Assembly (NCBI RefSeq): GCF_000382045.1
Contig: NZ_KB907459.1
Span: 1 to 64,000 of the forward strand
Length of the DNA stretch: 64,000 bases
Reading direction: 5' to 3'
Source of the DNA: Variovorax atrisoli 110B
Lineage (GTDB): Bacteria > Pseudomonadota > Gammaproteobacteria > Burkholderiales > Burkholderiaceae_C
Shown here piece by piece: positions 54,849 to 62,836 of the stretch (its first letter is position 1; each line of letters begins with the position of its first letter). Under the pieces are notes generated by a model. It saw only the letters and a list, made by a program, of their open reading frames with translations. It made no database searches and was not told where the DNA came from. The position numbers were made by a program, and so were the translations under genes.

Positions 54849-54943
54849 GCGCCCCAGGCTGCGCGCACTTCGTGTCGCTTCGCCAAGCCCCCTGCCGGGG
54901 GGGGCAACACCTGAGGCCCGGCAAAGCCGGTTCCTCGGTGTTT
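54849..54943 (+). repeat. Intergenic repeat between ftsZ and lpxC
   Basis: A full copy starting GCGCCCCAGGCTGCGCGCAC, with CCCCCTGCCGGGGGG and CCGGCAAAGCCGG hairpins. It begins 9 bp after the ftsZ stop, so it would form the 3' end of the dcw message and could uncouple ftsZ from lpxC. Confidence 0.85.
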
Positions 54944-54960
54944 CGCGAAGGGACCAGCCA

Positions 54961-55058
54961 GACGCAGAGGGCACGAGGGGGCGCAAGGGGCACAGGGGCG
55001 ACCTGAAAGGGACGTCCGCTGGCTCTACGCGCTGCGCTCGCCTCGTGCCCTTTGCGTC
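54961..55058. repeat. 18-bp inverted repeat in the ftsZ-lpxC gap
   Basis: GACGCAGAGGGCACGAGG (54961-54978) and CCTCGTGCCCTTTGCGTC (55041-55058) are inverted with 17 of 18 positions paired and a 62-bp loop. Together with the preceding repeat and about 100 bp more they fill the 321-bp gap between ftsZ and lpxC, which contains no gene I can support. Confidence 0.6.
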
Positions 55059-55147
55059 CATTTCGGGCCAATTCCCAGGAATTGCATAGAACCCATGTCT
55101 ATCGGTGCCATAGCGAGGGGCATAGGCCGCCATGCCCGCCGCGCGCC

Positions 55148-55153
55148 TAAAAT
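55148..55153 (+). promoter_or_regulatory. lpxC: Candidate -10 element directly before lpxC
   Basis: TAAAAT (5 of 6) ends 7 nt before the GTG at 55161 and no ribosome-binding site is present. A transcript from here would start at or next to the start codon. No good -35 is seen. Confidence 0.4.
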
Positions 55154-55160
55154 CCCGGCC

Positions 55161-56084
55161 GTGCTGCAACAACGAACCCTCAAGTCCATCAGCCGCGCCG
55201 TGGGCGTGGGGCTCCACAGCGGCCAGCGCGTGGAGCTGACGCTGCGGCCGGCACCGGCCGACACAGGGATCGTGTTCCGCCGCGTCGACCTTCCCGAACC
55301 AGCCGAGATCCGCATGACGGCCGAGTCGGTCACCGACACGCGCCTGGCCTCCACGGTCTCCACCGGCGGTGCCAAGGTTCAGACCGTCGAGCACATCATG
55401 TCCGCCTGCGCGGGCCTGGGCATCGACAATCTCTACATCGACATCACGGCCGACGAAGTGCCGATCCTCGACGGATCGGCTTCCTCGTTCGTGTTCCTGC
55501 TGCAAAGTGCAGGCATCGCGCTGCAGAAGGCGCCGCGCCGCTTCATCCGCGTGACCCGCAAGGTCGAGGTGCGCGAAGGCGAGGGCGCCAATGAGAAGTG
55601 GGCGAGCCTGGAGCCCTACCACGGCTACAAGCTGAGCTTCGAGATCGACTTCGACCACCGCGTCGTCAACTCCACCGGACAGCGCGTGGAGTTCGACCTC
55701 GGCACCGGCTCCTACAGCCGCGACATCGCGCGCGCGCGCACCTTCGGCTTCACGAAGGAGGTCGAGTACATGCGCAGCAAGGGCCTCGCGCTCGGCGGCG
55801 GCCTCGACAACGCCATCGTGATGGACGACACCAAGGTGCTGAACGAAGGCGGCCTTCGCTACGACGACGAGTTCGTCAAGCACAAGATCCTCGACGCGAT
55901 GGGCGACCTCTACATCATCGGCAAGCCATTGCTGGCCGCGTACAAGGCGTTCCGCTCGGGCCATGCGCTCAACAACAAGCTGCTGCGCGAACTGCTCTCG
56001 CATAGCGACGCCTACGAGGTCGTGACCTTCGAGGACGAGAAGCACGCCCCGCGCGGCTTCGGCGAAGTCGCGCGCGCCTGGTAG
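55161..56084 (+). CDS. lpxC: UDP-3-O-acyl-N-acetylglucosamine deacetylase LpxC
   Basis: LpxC is a Zn2+ deacetylase that commits UDP-GlcNAc derivatives to lipid [21 protein letters not shown] is the N-terminal start, [16 protein letters not shown] carries one zinc His, and [19 protein letters not shown] carries the other His and Asp. [16 protein letters not shown] is a conserved core. The GTG start at 55161 gives 307 residues, the family norm; an in-frame ATG at 55095 would add 22 atypical residues. It ends the dcw cluster, as in E. coli. Confidence 0.95.
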   Translation: MLQQRTLKSISRAVGVGLHSGQRVELTLRPAPADTGIVFRRVDLPEPAEIRMTAESVTDTRLASTVSTGGAKVQTVEHIMSACAGLGIDNLYIDITADEVPILDGSASSFVFLLQSAGIALQKAPRRFIRVTRKVEVREGEGANEKWASLEPYHGYKLSFEIDFDHRVVNSTGQRVEFDLGTGSYSRDIARARTFGFTKEVEYMRSKGLALGGGLDNAIVMDDTKVLNEGGLRYDDEFVKHKILDAMGDLYIIGKPLLAAYKAFRSGHALNNKLLRELLSHSDAYEVVTFEDEKHAPRGFGEVARAW

Positions 56085-56103
56085 GCCTTCCGCACTTCCT
56101 CAC

Positions 56104-56280
56104 ATGCTCCTGTTCCGCTGGGCCATCCTGCTGCTCCTGCTGGTGGCCGGCGTGTGCTTCGCGTTCTATGCGGGCACGGGACAGGTCAAGTACCGCCGCA
56201 TCGGCTGGATCGTGCTGAAGTGGACGCTGCTGGCGGCCTTCGGCTTCTTCGCGGTGCTGATCGCCGAGCGGGTGGCCTGA
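56104..56280 (+). CDS. Small membrane protein after lpxC
   Basis: A 58-residue protein with two hydrophobic helices (residues about 5-22, WAILLLLLVAGVCFAFYA; and about 34-53, WIVLKWTLLAAFGFFAVLIA) joined by GTGQVKYRRIG. I do not recognise a named family. It begins 20 bp after the lpxC stop, is in an otherwise gene-free gap and ends at the repeat, consistent with a real gene at the tail of the operon. Role unknown. Confidence 0.65.
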   Translation: MLLFRWAILLLLLVAGVCFAFYAGTGQVKYRRIGWIVLKWTLLAAFGFFAVLIAERVA

Positions 56281-56287
56281 CCAAGTT

Positions 56288-56382
56288 CGCCCCCAGGCTG
56301 CGCGCACTTCGTGTCGCTTCGCCAACCCCCTTCCGGGGGGCAACACCAGCGGCCCGCCGAGCCCGCTTCCGCGGTGTTTCCC
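56288..56382 (+). repeat. Intergenic repeat between convergent genes
   Basis: A full copy (GCCCCCAGGCTGCGCGCACT; CCCCCTTCCGGGGGG). In the second arm CCGGCAAAGCCGG has changed to CCGCCGAGCCCG, so only hairpin 1 is intact. It lies between the small membrane gene and a convergent LysR gene, as a terminator would. Confidence 0.82.
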
Positions 56383-56392
56383 GAATTTGCTT

Positions 56393-57349
56393 TCAGACCG
56401 ACAGGGTTTGCAGGGCCTGCACCTGGCGCGTGAGCAGCGGTCCCTTGCGGTGCGCGGGCACCAGCAGCACAACTGTGTCTCCCAGCGCTTTGGGCCTTCC
56501 CCACGGCGCGTGCAGCTTGCCTTGCGCCAGCAGCGGCGCGACGAGATGCTCGCGGCCCATCAGCACGCCTTCGCCATCCACTGCGGCCTGGAGTGCCAGG
56601 CTGTAGAGCGAGAAGTCGGGCCCTGCGGCGAGCGCCTCTGCCTCGGCCGCCGTGGTGGCGGGCCGCACGGCCTGCAGCCAGCGCTGCCAGTCGTCGCGCC
56701 AGACGGTGTCGTGCAGTCCGCCGCTGCGCTGCAGCAGTTCGGCCAGGTCTTCGAGCGTGCGTGGGCGGCCGCTGGGCAACGGCTCTCGAAGGCGCGGGCT
56801 GCACACCGGTAGCAGCCGGTCGCGCACCAGCGGTATCGCCTGTGCGCCCGCCGCGCTTTCGATGTGTTCGCCCGCGCGCGCATAGAACAGGCCCAGGTCG
56901 AAGGGCTCGCGGCGGAAGTTCGGCGGCTGCTCCAGCGCGGTCACCGACACCTGCACGCCCGGCAGCTCGGCCTTCAGCCGCGAGAGGTGGGGTGACAGCC
57001 ACAGCTGTGCCACGGCCGGCAGCGCGGCCACCTGGAGCGTACTGCGGCGCGCGGCGGTCTGGGTCTCGTGCCGCAGTGCCTGTACGGCGAGGCCGAGCTG
57101 GTCGACGGCCGCGCTGAGGGCGGGCAAGGCGCGACGCCCGTGCGCGCTGAGGCGGATGCCCTGGCTGTGGCGCTCGAAGAGCGCGCCGCCGGCCCACGTC
57201 TCCAGCGCCTTGATCTGCTGCGCGATGGCGGCCGGCGTGACGAACAGCTCCTCGGCCGCGCGCGCGAAGCTGCCATGGCGCGCGGCCGCCTCGAAGGCGC
57301 GCACGGCGGTGTGCGGCGGCAGGCGGGGACGCGGCGGTGCGAGCGGCAT
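56393..57349 (-). CDS. LysR-family regulator (GcvA-like)
   Basis: A 318-residue GcvA-type LysR protein. TAVRAFEAAARHGSFARAAE and VTPAAIAQQIKALETWAGG form the winged HTH; CSPRLREPLPSGRPRTLEDL and VWRDDWQRWLQAVRP lie in the effector domain, like glycine-cleavage regulators. It is divergent from the serine-hydroxymethyltransferase-like gene (81-bp gap), so it probably controls it; amino-acid effectors fit GcvA relatives. The last codons end next to a repeat. Confidence 0.85.
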   Translation of the reverse strand: MPLAPPRPRLPPHTAVRAFEAAARHGSFARAAEELFVTPAAIAQQIKALETWAGGALFERHSQGIRLSAHGRRALPALSAAVDQLGLAVQALRHETQTAARRSTLQVAALPAVAQLWLSPHLSRLKAELPGVQVSVTALEQPPNFRREPFDLGLFYARAGEHIESAAGAQAIPLVRDRLLPVCSPRLREPLPSGRPRTLEDLAELLQRSGGLHDTVWRDDWQRWLQAVRPATTAAEAEALAAGPDFSLYSLALQAAVDGEGVLMGREHLVAPLLAQGKLHAPWGRPKALGDTVVLLVPAHRKGPLLTRQVQALQTLSV

Positions 57350-57430
57350 GGGGCAGGTCCTTCAGGCTAAGTTTTTCTATGGCTCGGGGCCAGATTATCC
57401 GGTTTGCCCCATCGGCGAGGGCAGGCGACG

Positions 57431-58792
57431 ATGAGGCCATCCACCACTTCCAGCGAGATCCGACGCATGCCTGCCGCCGCCCTGCAACGCCGCCCCTGGG
57501 TTCCCGCCGCCAGCGAGGACCACGTGCTCTCCATCGCCGCCGATGCCGCCGCGCGCGATGCCGCAGGCGCCGCCGCCGAGATCGAAAGGCTGGTGGCCGA
57601 CAGCCATCGCATCCACGACGTCGACGGCCTGAACCTCAACCCCGCCACCAACGTGATGAACCCGGCGGCCGAGGCGCTGCTGTCTCGCGGACTGGGCTCG
57701 CGTCCTTCGCTGGGCTATCCGGGCGACAAGTACGAGATGGGGCTGGAGGCCATCGAGCGCATCGAGGTGGTCGCGGCCGAGGTGGCGGCCGAGGTGTTCG
57801 GTTCGAAGTTCGCCGAGGTGCGCGTGAGCTCGGGCGCGCTGTCGAATCTCTACGTGTTCATGGCGACCTGCCAGCCCGGCGACACCATCGTCGTGCCGCC
57901 GCCCAGCATCGGCGGCCACGTCACGCACCATGCGGCCGGCGCCGCGGGCCTCTATGGCCTGAAGCCGGTCTCCGCACCGGTGGATGCCGACGGCTACACG
58001 GTCGACGTGAGCGCGCTCGCGAAGCTGGTGCGCGAGGCGAAGCCGAAGCTCATCACCATCGGCGGCAGCCTGAACCTGTTCCCGCATCCGGTGCCCGAGA
58101 TCCGCGAGATCGCCGACGGCGTGGGTGCGAAGCTGCTGTTCGACGCGGCGCATCTCTCGGGCATGGTGGCCGGCAAGGCGTGGCCGCAGCCGCTCGAGCA
58201 GGGCGCGCATGCGATCACCATGAGCACCTACAAGAGCCTGGGCGGGCCGGCGGGCGGGCTGATCGTGTCGAACGACGCGGCGCTGATGGAGCGCATCGAC
58301 GCCATCGCCTACCCCGGCCTCACTGCCAACTCCGACGCGGGCCGCACGGCCGCACTGGCCCGCGGGCTGCTCGACTGGAAGGTGCACGGCACCGCCTACG
58401 CGGGTGCGATGCGCGAGACCGCGCAGGCGCTGGCGAGCGAACTCGATGCGCGCGGGCTGCCCGTGTTCGCGAAGGCGCGTGGCTTCACGCAGTCGCACCA
58501 GTTCGCGCTCGAGGCCGCGCGATGGGGCGGCGGCCAGCACGCAGCGAAGAAGCTCGCGCAGGGCGGCCTGCTGGCCTGCGGCATCGGCCTGCCGATCGCG
58601 CCCGTGGAAGGCGACATCAACGGCCTGCGCCTGGGCGTGCCGGAGATCGTGCGGCTGGGTTTCACGCCCGGTGACATGCCCCAGCTCGCGGCTTGGATCG
58701 CACGCGCCCTCGACGGCGACACGGCTTCGGTGGCCGCCGAAGTGCGGGAGCGCCGCAGGCACCTCGGCGAACTGCGCTACATCGTGCGCTGA
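57431..58792 (+). CDS. Serine hydroxymethyltransferase-like PLP enzyme with altered active site
   Basis: A 453-residue fold-type I PLP enzyme of the SHMT family. The PLP Lys268 lies in TMSTYKSLGGPAGGLIVSN, where true GlyA has TTTTHKTLRGPRGG. FDAAHLSGMVAG holds the PLP-nitrogen Asp and His. The SHMT motif LIASEN, whose Glu drives the folate-dependent reaction, is LNPATN here (Thr73), so a tetrahydrofolate-independent aldol reaction, such as alpha-methylserine or threonine-type cleavage, is more likely (inference). ATG 57431 is chosen; ATG 57467 is possible. Divergent from a GcvA-like LysR. Confidence 0.8.
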   Translation: MRPSTTSSEIRRMPAAALQRRPWVPAASEDHVLSIAADAAARDAAGAAAEIERLVADSHRIHDVDGLNLNPATNVMNPAAEALLSRGLGSRPSLGYPGDKYEMGLEAIERIEVVAAEVAAEVFGSKFAEVRVSSGALSNLYVFMATCQPGDTIVVPPPSIGGHVTHHAAGAAGLYGLKPVSAPVDADGYTVDVSALAKLVREAKPKLITIGGSLNLFPHPVPEIREIADGVGAKLLFDAAHLSGMVAGKAWPQPLEQGAHAITMSTYKSLGGPAGGLIVSNDAALMERIDAIAYPGLTANSDAGRTAALARGLLDWKVHGTAYAGAMRETAQALASELDARGLPVFAKARGFTQSHQFALEAARWGGGQHAAKKLAQGGLLACGIGLPIAPVEGDINGLRLGVPEIVRLGFTPGDMPQLAAWIARALDGDTASVAAEVRERRRHLGELRYIVR

Positions 58793-58811
58793 CGCAGGCA
58801 GCCGCTTCGGC

Positions 58812-59375
58812 TCAGCGCGAGCGCCCCTGCCGGTAGGTGCCGGCGGGCAGCGCTGCAGAACTCTTCGACGCCTCGGCCGCTTCGGCCAGACGCGCCATCG
58901 AGCGTCCCACCTGCGCGTGAGTGATGGCGATGCCCAGCGCGTCCGCCGCGTCGGCGCCGGGCAGGCCTGGCAGGTCGAGCAGGCGCCGCACCATCTCCTG
59001 CACCTGCGCCTTGGCCGCCTGGCCGTGGCCGGCCACCGCCTTCTTCATCTGCAGTGCCGTGTACTCGGCCACCGAGAGGTTGTTGCTGACCAGCGCCGTG
59101 ACGCACGCGCCGCGCGCCTGTCCGAGCAGCAGCGTGGACTGCGGGTTCACGTTGACGAAGATGATTTCCACCGCCGACGCATCGGGCTGGTAGCGCGAGG
59201 TGATCTCCGCGATGCCGTCGAACAGCACCTTCAGCCGTGCCGGAAGGTTGTTGCCGGTGCCGAGGTGCCGGGTGCTGATGGTGCCGCTGGCCACATAGCG
59301 CAGCGCATGGCCGTCCGCATCGACCACGCCGAAGCCGGTGGTCTGCAAGCCGGGGTCGATGCCGAGAATGCGCAT
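58812..59375 (-). CDS. ruvC: Holliday junction endonuclease RuvC
   Basis: RuvC resolves Holliday junctions with Ruv[21 protein letters not shown] carries the first catalytic Asp, [14 protein letters not shown] the Glu, and [14 protein letters not shown] the last Asp pair. At 187 residues it has a short extra C-terminal tail. It is convergent with the SHMT-like gene and divergent from the TPR protein gene. ruvA and ruvB are not in the window. Confidence 0.96.
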   Translation of the reverse strand: MRILGIDPGLQTTGFGVVDADGHALRYVASGTISTRHLGTGNNLPARLKVLFDGIAEITSRYQPDASAVEIIFVNVNPQSTLLLGQARGACVTALVSNNLSVAEYTALQMKKAVAGHGQAAKAQVQEMVRRLLDLPGLPGADAADALGIAITHAQVGRSMARLAEAAEASKSSAALPAGTYRQGRSR

Positions 59376-59525
59376 GAAAGGAAACGTAAAGGCCTAAGCC
59401 TGGGAAAAGATTGTCAAAAGAGTTGCGAGGAGGGGGCTGAAAGCCGGCTGATCGTGGGCAGAATGCGCCCCGGTCCGTACCGTCCGCCCCGCCCCGCGCG
59501 GGGCGCGCCATTCAAGGAAGCGAAT

Positions 59526-61604
59526 GTGAATGTAGTCGAGTCCTCCGCGCAGCAGCAACTGGACGAGGTGCAAGCCTTGATCGCACGCCTGCAGATGAAT
59601 CCTGCCGAACGCGCGACCGCCAGCTTCCGCCGCATCGAGCTGCTGGACGACCTGGGCCGCCGCAAGGAAGCGGTGGCCGCGAGCGTGAGGCTGCTCGACG
59701 AGTTCGCTGCGAAGCCCGAGGTCGGCGTGGTCGTGCCCTGCTGCCAGACCTTGCGCCTGCTGGCCCACATGCTGCGGCAGCTGCACCGCCCCGCCGATGC
59801 GCTCGCCACGCTCGAGCGGCTGATCGCGGCGCACGGCCAGCGCCCCGAGCCCGAGATCCGCGAGCACATCGCCCACGCGCTCTACCAGCGCACATGGTGG
59901 ATCGACGATCCCGCCGCGCGCTGCGAGGCCTGCGACGCCATGAGCGAGCTGCTCGACAGCCAGCCCGATGCGGCGCTGGACACTTGGCGCGTGGAAGCCC
60001 GGCTGCTCAAGGCCGAGATCGAGCATCACCGCGGCCTGCCGCAGGACGCGCTGGCCACGCTGGAGGCCGTCATCGAGCGCTTCGACGGCAGCACCGATCC
60101 TGGCGTGGTGCTGCGCGTCGCGCGTGCGCGCCTGGCTTCGGTGCTCAACCTGCGCGAGCTGGCGCAGCATGCGCAGGCACAGGTCATGTGCCTGGCGGTG
60201 GCCGACCAGATCGAGGCCGGCCTGGCGCACGCGGCGCCCGAGCTGCGCATCGAGGGTGTGCGCGCGCTGACGCTGTTCTTCGACGGCTTCGGCATCGACG
60301 AGCATGCGAACCGCGCCGAGCTGGTCGGCTGGCTGCTCGACCGCTATGGCCACGACGCCTCGCCGCAGGTGCGGCGCATGGCTGTGCGGCGCGCCTACGA
60401 CTGGTCGGTGGGCCTGCGCGAATCCGACGACGGCGAGGCCGCGCTGGCCGCGTGCGATCGGCTGCTCGCCACCTTCGGCGCGGACACCGACGCGGTGGTG
60501 CATCGCACCGTGGCGAGCGCGCTGCTCAACAAGGGCTTCGTGCTGCTCGAGCGGCTCGGCCGCGCGGAGGAGGCGCTGCAGGTCTACCAGCAGCTCGCGA
60601 GGCAGCTGCAGGGCGCCTCCGAGCCCGAGCTGCAGGACACGCTCGCCAAGGCCACCGCCGGCCGCCAGGCCTGCCTGAAGCGGCTGCGCAAGGCCGATGC
60701 CGAAGGCAACCTGCCGGAGCTTCCGACAGAGGTGCGCGACGAGGTGCGCGACAAGGTCAGGCAGGGCCGCAGGCATGGCGATGCCGGCGAGTCGCACGAG
60801 GCCATCGCGCTGTTCGACGAGGTGCTGGCCGCGCACGCGGCCTCGCCGCATCCGGAGCTGCGCCGCCAGTGCGCGCGGGCGCTCGTCCACAAGGCCTTCT
60901 GCCTGGTTGCTCTGGAGCGCTTCGAGGAGGTGATCGCCGCCGCCGACGCCATGGATGCGCGCTACGGCGCCGACCCGTCCACCGAGATGCAGGAGACCGT
61001 CGCGCTGTGCCTGCAATACAAGAGCACCGCGCTCGACCGCCTCGGCCGGCACGACGAAGAGATGCGCGTGCACGACGAGATCGTCGCTCGCTGGGGCAAC
61101 TCCGAACTGCCCGACCTGCGTGGCCGCGTGGTGGGCGCGCTGTTCCGCAAGGGCGCCACGCTGCGCCAGGCGCGCCGGCTCGAAGCCGCTGTGGCCTGCT
61201 ACGACGAGGCCATCGCGCGCACCAGCGGCGCAAGGGAAGGCACGCTGCAGCTCTGGGCGGCCAAGTCGATGATCAACAAGGCCAGGGCGCTCGACAAGCT
61301 GGGCGATGCGGCGGGGCAGATCAAGGCCTATCGCACCCTCATCGCCCGCTTCGGCGATTCGGGCGATGCAGCGCTGCGCGAGCGCGTCGTCAACGCCTGC
61401 GAATGGCTCGCGGAAGCCGAAGGCCGCCAGGGGCGCGTGGAAGCGCAGCGCGCCGCCCTCGAAGCCGCACTGGGCCGCTTCGGCACCGCGCTCTCAACCG
61501 ATCAGCGCACCCGCCTCGCGCGCGAACTGCAGGCCCTGAAGGCCAGGGCCCTCGGCCGCAAGGCCAAGGAAGCCTTCGACCGCGTGGTGCGGCGCAGGGC
61601 CTGA
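59526..61604 (+). CDS. Large TPR-like repeat protein of unknown function
   Basis: A 692-residue all-helical protein with repeated pairs of helices. Segments such as PADALATLERLIAAHGQRPE, RAEEALQVYQQLARQLQG and EAAVACYDEAIARTSGA have the spacing of tetratricopeptide repeats with aromatic positions diverged, about twelve units in all. There is no signal peptide. GTG 59526, preceded by AAGGAAG, is the start, since no ATG fits. Such solenoids mediate protein assembly; the partner is unknown. It is divergent from ruvC and convergent with the CdsA-like gene across two repeats. Confidence 0.75.
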   Translation: MNVVESSAQQQLDEVQALIARLQMNPAERATASFRRIELLDDLGRRKEAVAASVRLLDEFAAKPEVGVVVPCCQTLRLLAHMLRQLHRPADALATLERLIAAHGQRPEPEIREHIAHALYQRTWWIDDPAARCEACDAMSELLDSQPDAALDTWRVEARLLKAEIEHHRGLPQDALATLEAVIERFDGSTDPGVVLRVARARLASVLNLRELAQHAQAQVMCLAVADQIEAGLAHAAPELRIEGVRALTLFFDGFGIDEHANRAELVGWLLDRYGHDASPQVRRMAVRRAYDWSVGLRESDDGEAALAACDRLLATFGADTDAVVHRTVASALLNKGFVLLERLGRAEEALQVYQQLARQLQGASEPELQDTLAKATAGRQACLKRLRKADAEGNLPELPTEVRDEVRDKVRQGRRHGDAGESHEAIALFDEVLAAHAASPHPELRRQCARALVHKAFCLVALERFEEVIAAADAMDARYGADPSTEMQETVALCLQYKSTALDRLGRHDEEMRVHDEIVARWGNSELPDLRGRVVGALFRKGATLRQARRLEAAVACYDEAIARTSGAREGTLQLWAAKSMINKARALDKLGDAAGQIKAYRTLIARFGDSGDAALRERVVNACEWLAEAEGRQGRVEAQRAALEAALGRFGTALSTDQRTRLARELQALKARALGRKAKEAFDRVVRRRA

Positions 61605-61647
61605 ACCTCCCCCGACCCGACCAGCCTCAGGGGTTCTTCCAGGAATA

Positions 61648-61739
61648 CCGTGGAGCCGGCTTTGCCGGGCCACCGGTATTGCCCCCTGCAAGGGGGTTGG
61701 CGAAGCGACACGAAGTGCGCGCAGCCTGGGGGTTTGCCA
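61648..61739 (-). repeat. Intergenic repeat, tandem copy 1 (reverse orientation)
   Basis: Reverse-oriented copy with CCGGCTTTGCCGG and CCCCCTGCAAGGGGG hairpins. It is the first of two identical 92-bp units in direct tandem, separated by 5 bp, between convergent genes. Confidence 0.88.
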
Positions 61740-61744
61740 GTCCC

Positions 61745-61836
61745 CCGTGGAGCCGGCTTTGCCGGGCCACCGGTATTGCCCCCTGCAAGGGGGTTGGCGA
61801 AGCGACACGAAGTGCGCGCAGCCTGGGGGTTTGCCA
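61745..61836 (-). repeat. Intergenic repeat, tandem copy 2 (reverse orientation)
   Basis: The second tandem unit, the same sequence as 61648-61739 with a period of 97 bp. It ends 4 bp before the stop of the CdsA-like gene. Identity of the two suggests recent duplication. Confidence 0.88.
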
Positions 61837-61839
61837 AAG

Positions 61840-62829
61840 TCATGCGTTGAAGTACCAGCGGATGGAATGAAAGAAGATCGGCGCCGCGAAGCACAGCGCA
61901 TCGACCCGATCCAGCAGCCCGTTCGCCCCCGTTACGCCGGCATCCTTGCGGCCCCAGTTCGGAATCCCCCGGTCGCGCTTGAGCGCCTTCATCACCAGGT
62001 GCCCCATCGAGCCCGAGATGCATGCGATGACCGACACCGCCAGCGCCTGTCCGAACCTGAAGGGCGTGATGAACGAGAACAGCGCGCCCACCAGGCTCGC
62101 CACCGCGATGCCGATGGCCCAGCTGGTCCAGTTGAAGCTGCGGCTCACGTTGGGCGCGAAGGGTTCGCGCTGCATGCGCCGCGAGATCAGGTGCTGCACC
62201 AGCACCGAGGTCTGCACCACGAACACCAGGAAGAACACGAGGAACGCGCTCTTGCCCTCGTAGCCCGGAAAGCTCAGCAGCAGCAGCGCCGGCACGTGGC
62301 TCATGCCGTAGACGCAGACCATGATGCCCCACTGCAGCTTGGCGTTGCGCTCCAGGAACTGGCTCGGGTCGTTGGCCAGCGCGCTGGCCACCGGGATCGC
62401 GAGGAACACGTACACCGGGATGAACACGGTGAAGAGGTCGAAGCGCGCGGTGGCCACCAGCCAGAACTGGATCGGCAGCACCACGAAGAAGGCCAGGATC
62501 AGGCTGCGGTGGTCGCCGCGCCGCGTGGGCGAGAGCGTGATGAACTCGCGCAGCGCGAAGAAGGAGATGAGCGCGAAAAGCACCGTGGCCACCGTCTCGC
62601 CGAGCGCCCAGCCGATCCAGAAGACCAGCGCCATGAACCAGCTCGTGCCGAGCAGCTTGCGGAAGTGCGCCAGCTCGGCCTGCCAGGCCGCGTCGTGCAC
62701 GGGGTTGCGCTTCTCCCTGAAGCTCAGGAAGAACGCGGTGGCGCTCACGATCGCGAGCACGCCGAAGACGATGAGAAAGAGCGCCGCGACCTGCTGGGTC
62801 GGGCTGAGGCTGCGCAGGAACTGGTTCAT
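61840..62829 (-). CDS. Phosphatidate cytidylyltransferase-like membrane protein (CdsA family)
   Basis: A 329-residue protein with about eight membrane segments. GHLVMKALKRDRGIPNWGRK with GANGLLDRVDAL near the C-terminus is the CdsA signature (KRD, then K-D and the D-R-x-D motif). CdsA makes CDP-diacylglycerol from phosphatidic acid. This form resembles the shorter-known YnbB-type paralogue rather than the canonical cdsA beside ispU/dxr, which is not in this window. It lies 7 bp after the PlsC-like gene on the same strand, so the two may supply a lipid-modification operon. Confidence 0.82.
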   Translation of the reverse strand: MNQFLRSLSPTQQVAALFLIVFGVLAIVSATAFFLSFREKRNPVHDAAWQAELAHFRKLLGTSWFMALVFWIGWALGETVATVLFALISFFALREFITLSPTRRGDHRSLILAFFVVLPIQFWLVATARFDLFTVFIPVYVFLAIPVASALANDPSQFLERNAKLQWGIMVCVYGMSHVPALLLLSFPGYEGKSAFLVFFLVFVVQTSVLVQHLISRRMQREPFAPNVSRSFNWTSWAIGIAVASLVGALFSFITPFRFGQALAVSVIACISGSMGHLVMKALKRDRGIPNWGRKDAGVTGANGLLDRVDALCFAAPIFFHSIRWYFNA

Positions 62830-62836
62830 GTCGTCG

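Noticed and set aside
53604-56045. A minus-strand frame of over 800 codons opposite ftsZ and lpxC
   Set aside because: It mirrors ftsZ and lpxC and has no recognisable domain.
61648-61836. Tandem repeats as a short CRISPR array
   Set aside because: Only two units, 92 bp long with a 5-bp linker, no spacers and no cas genes.
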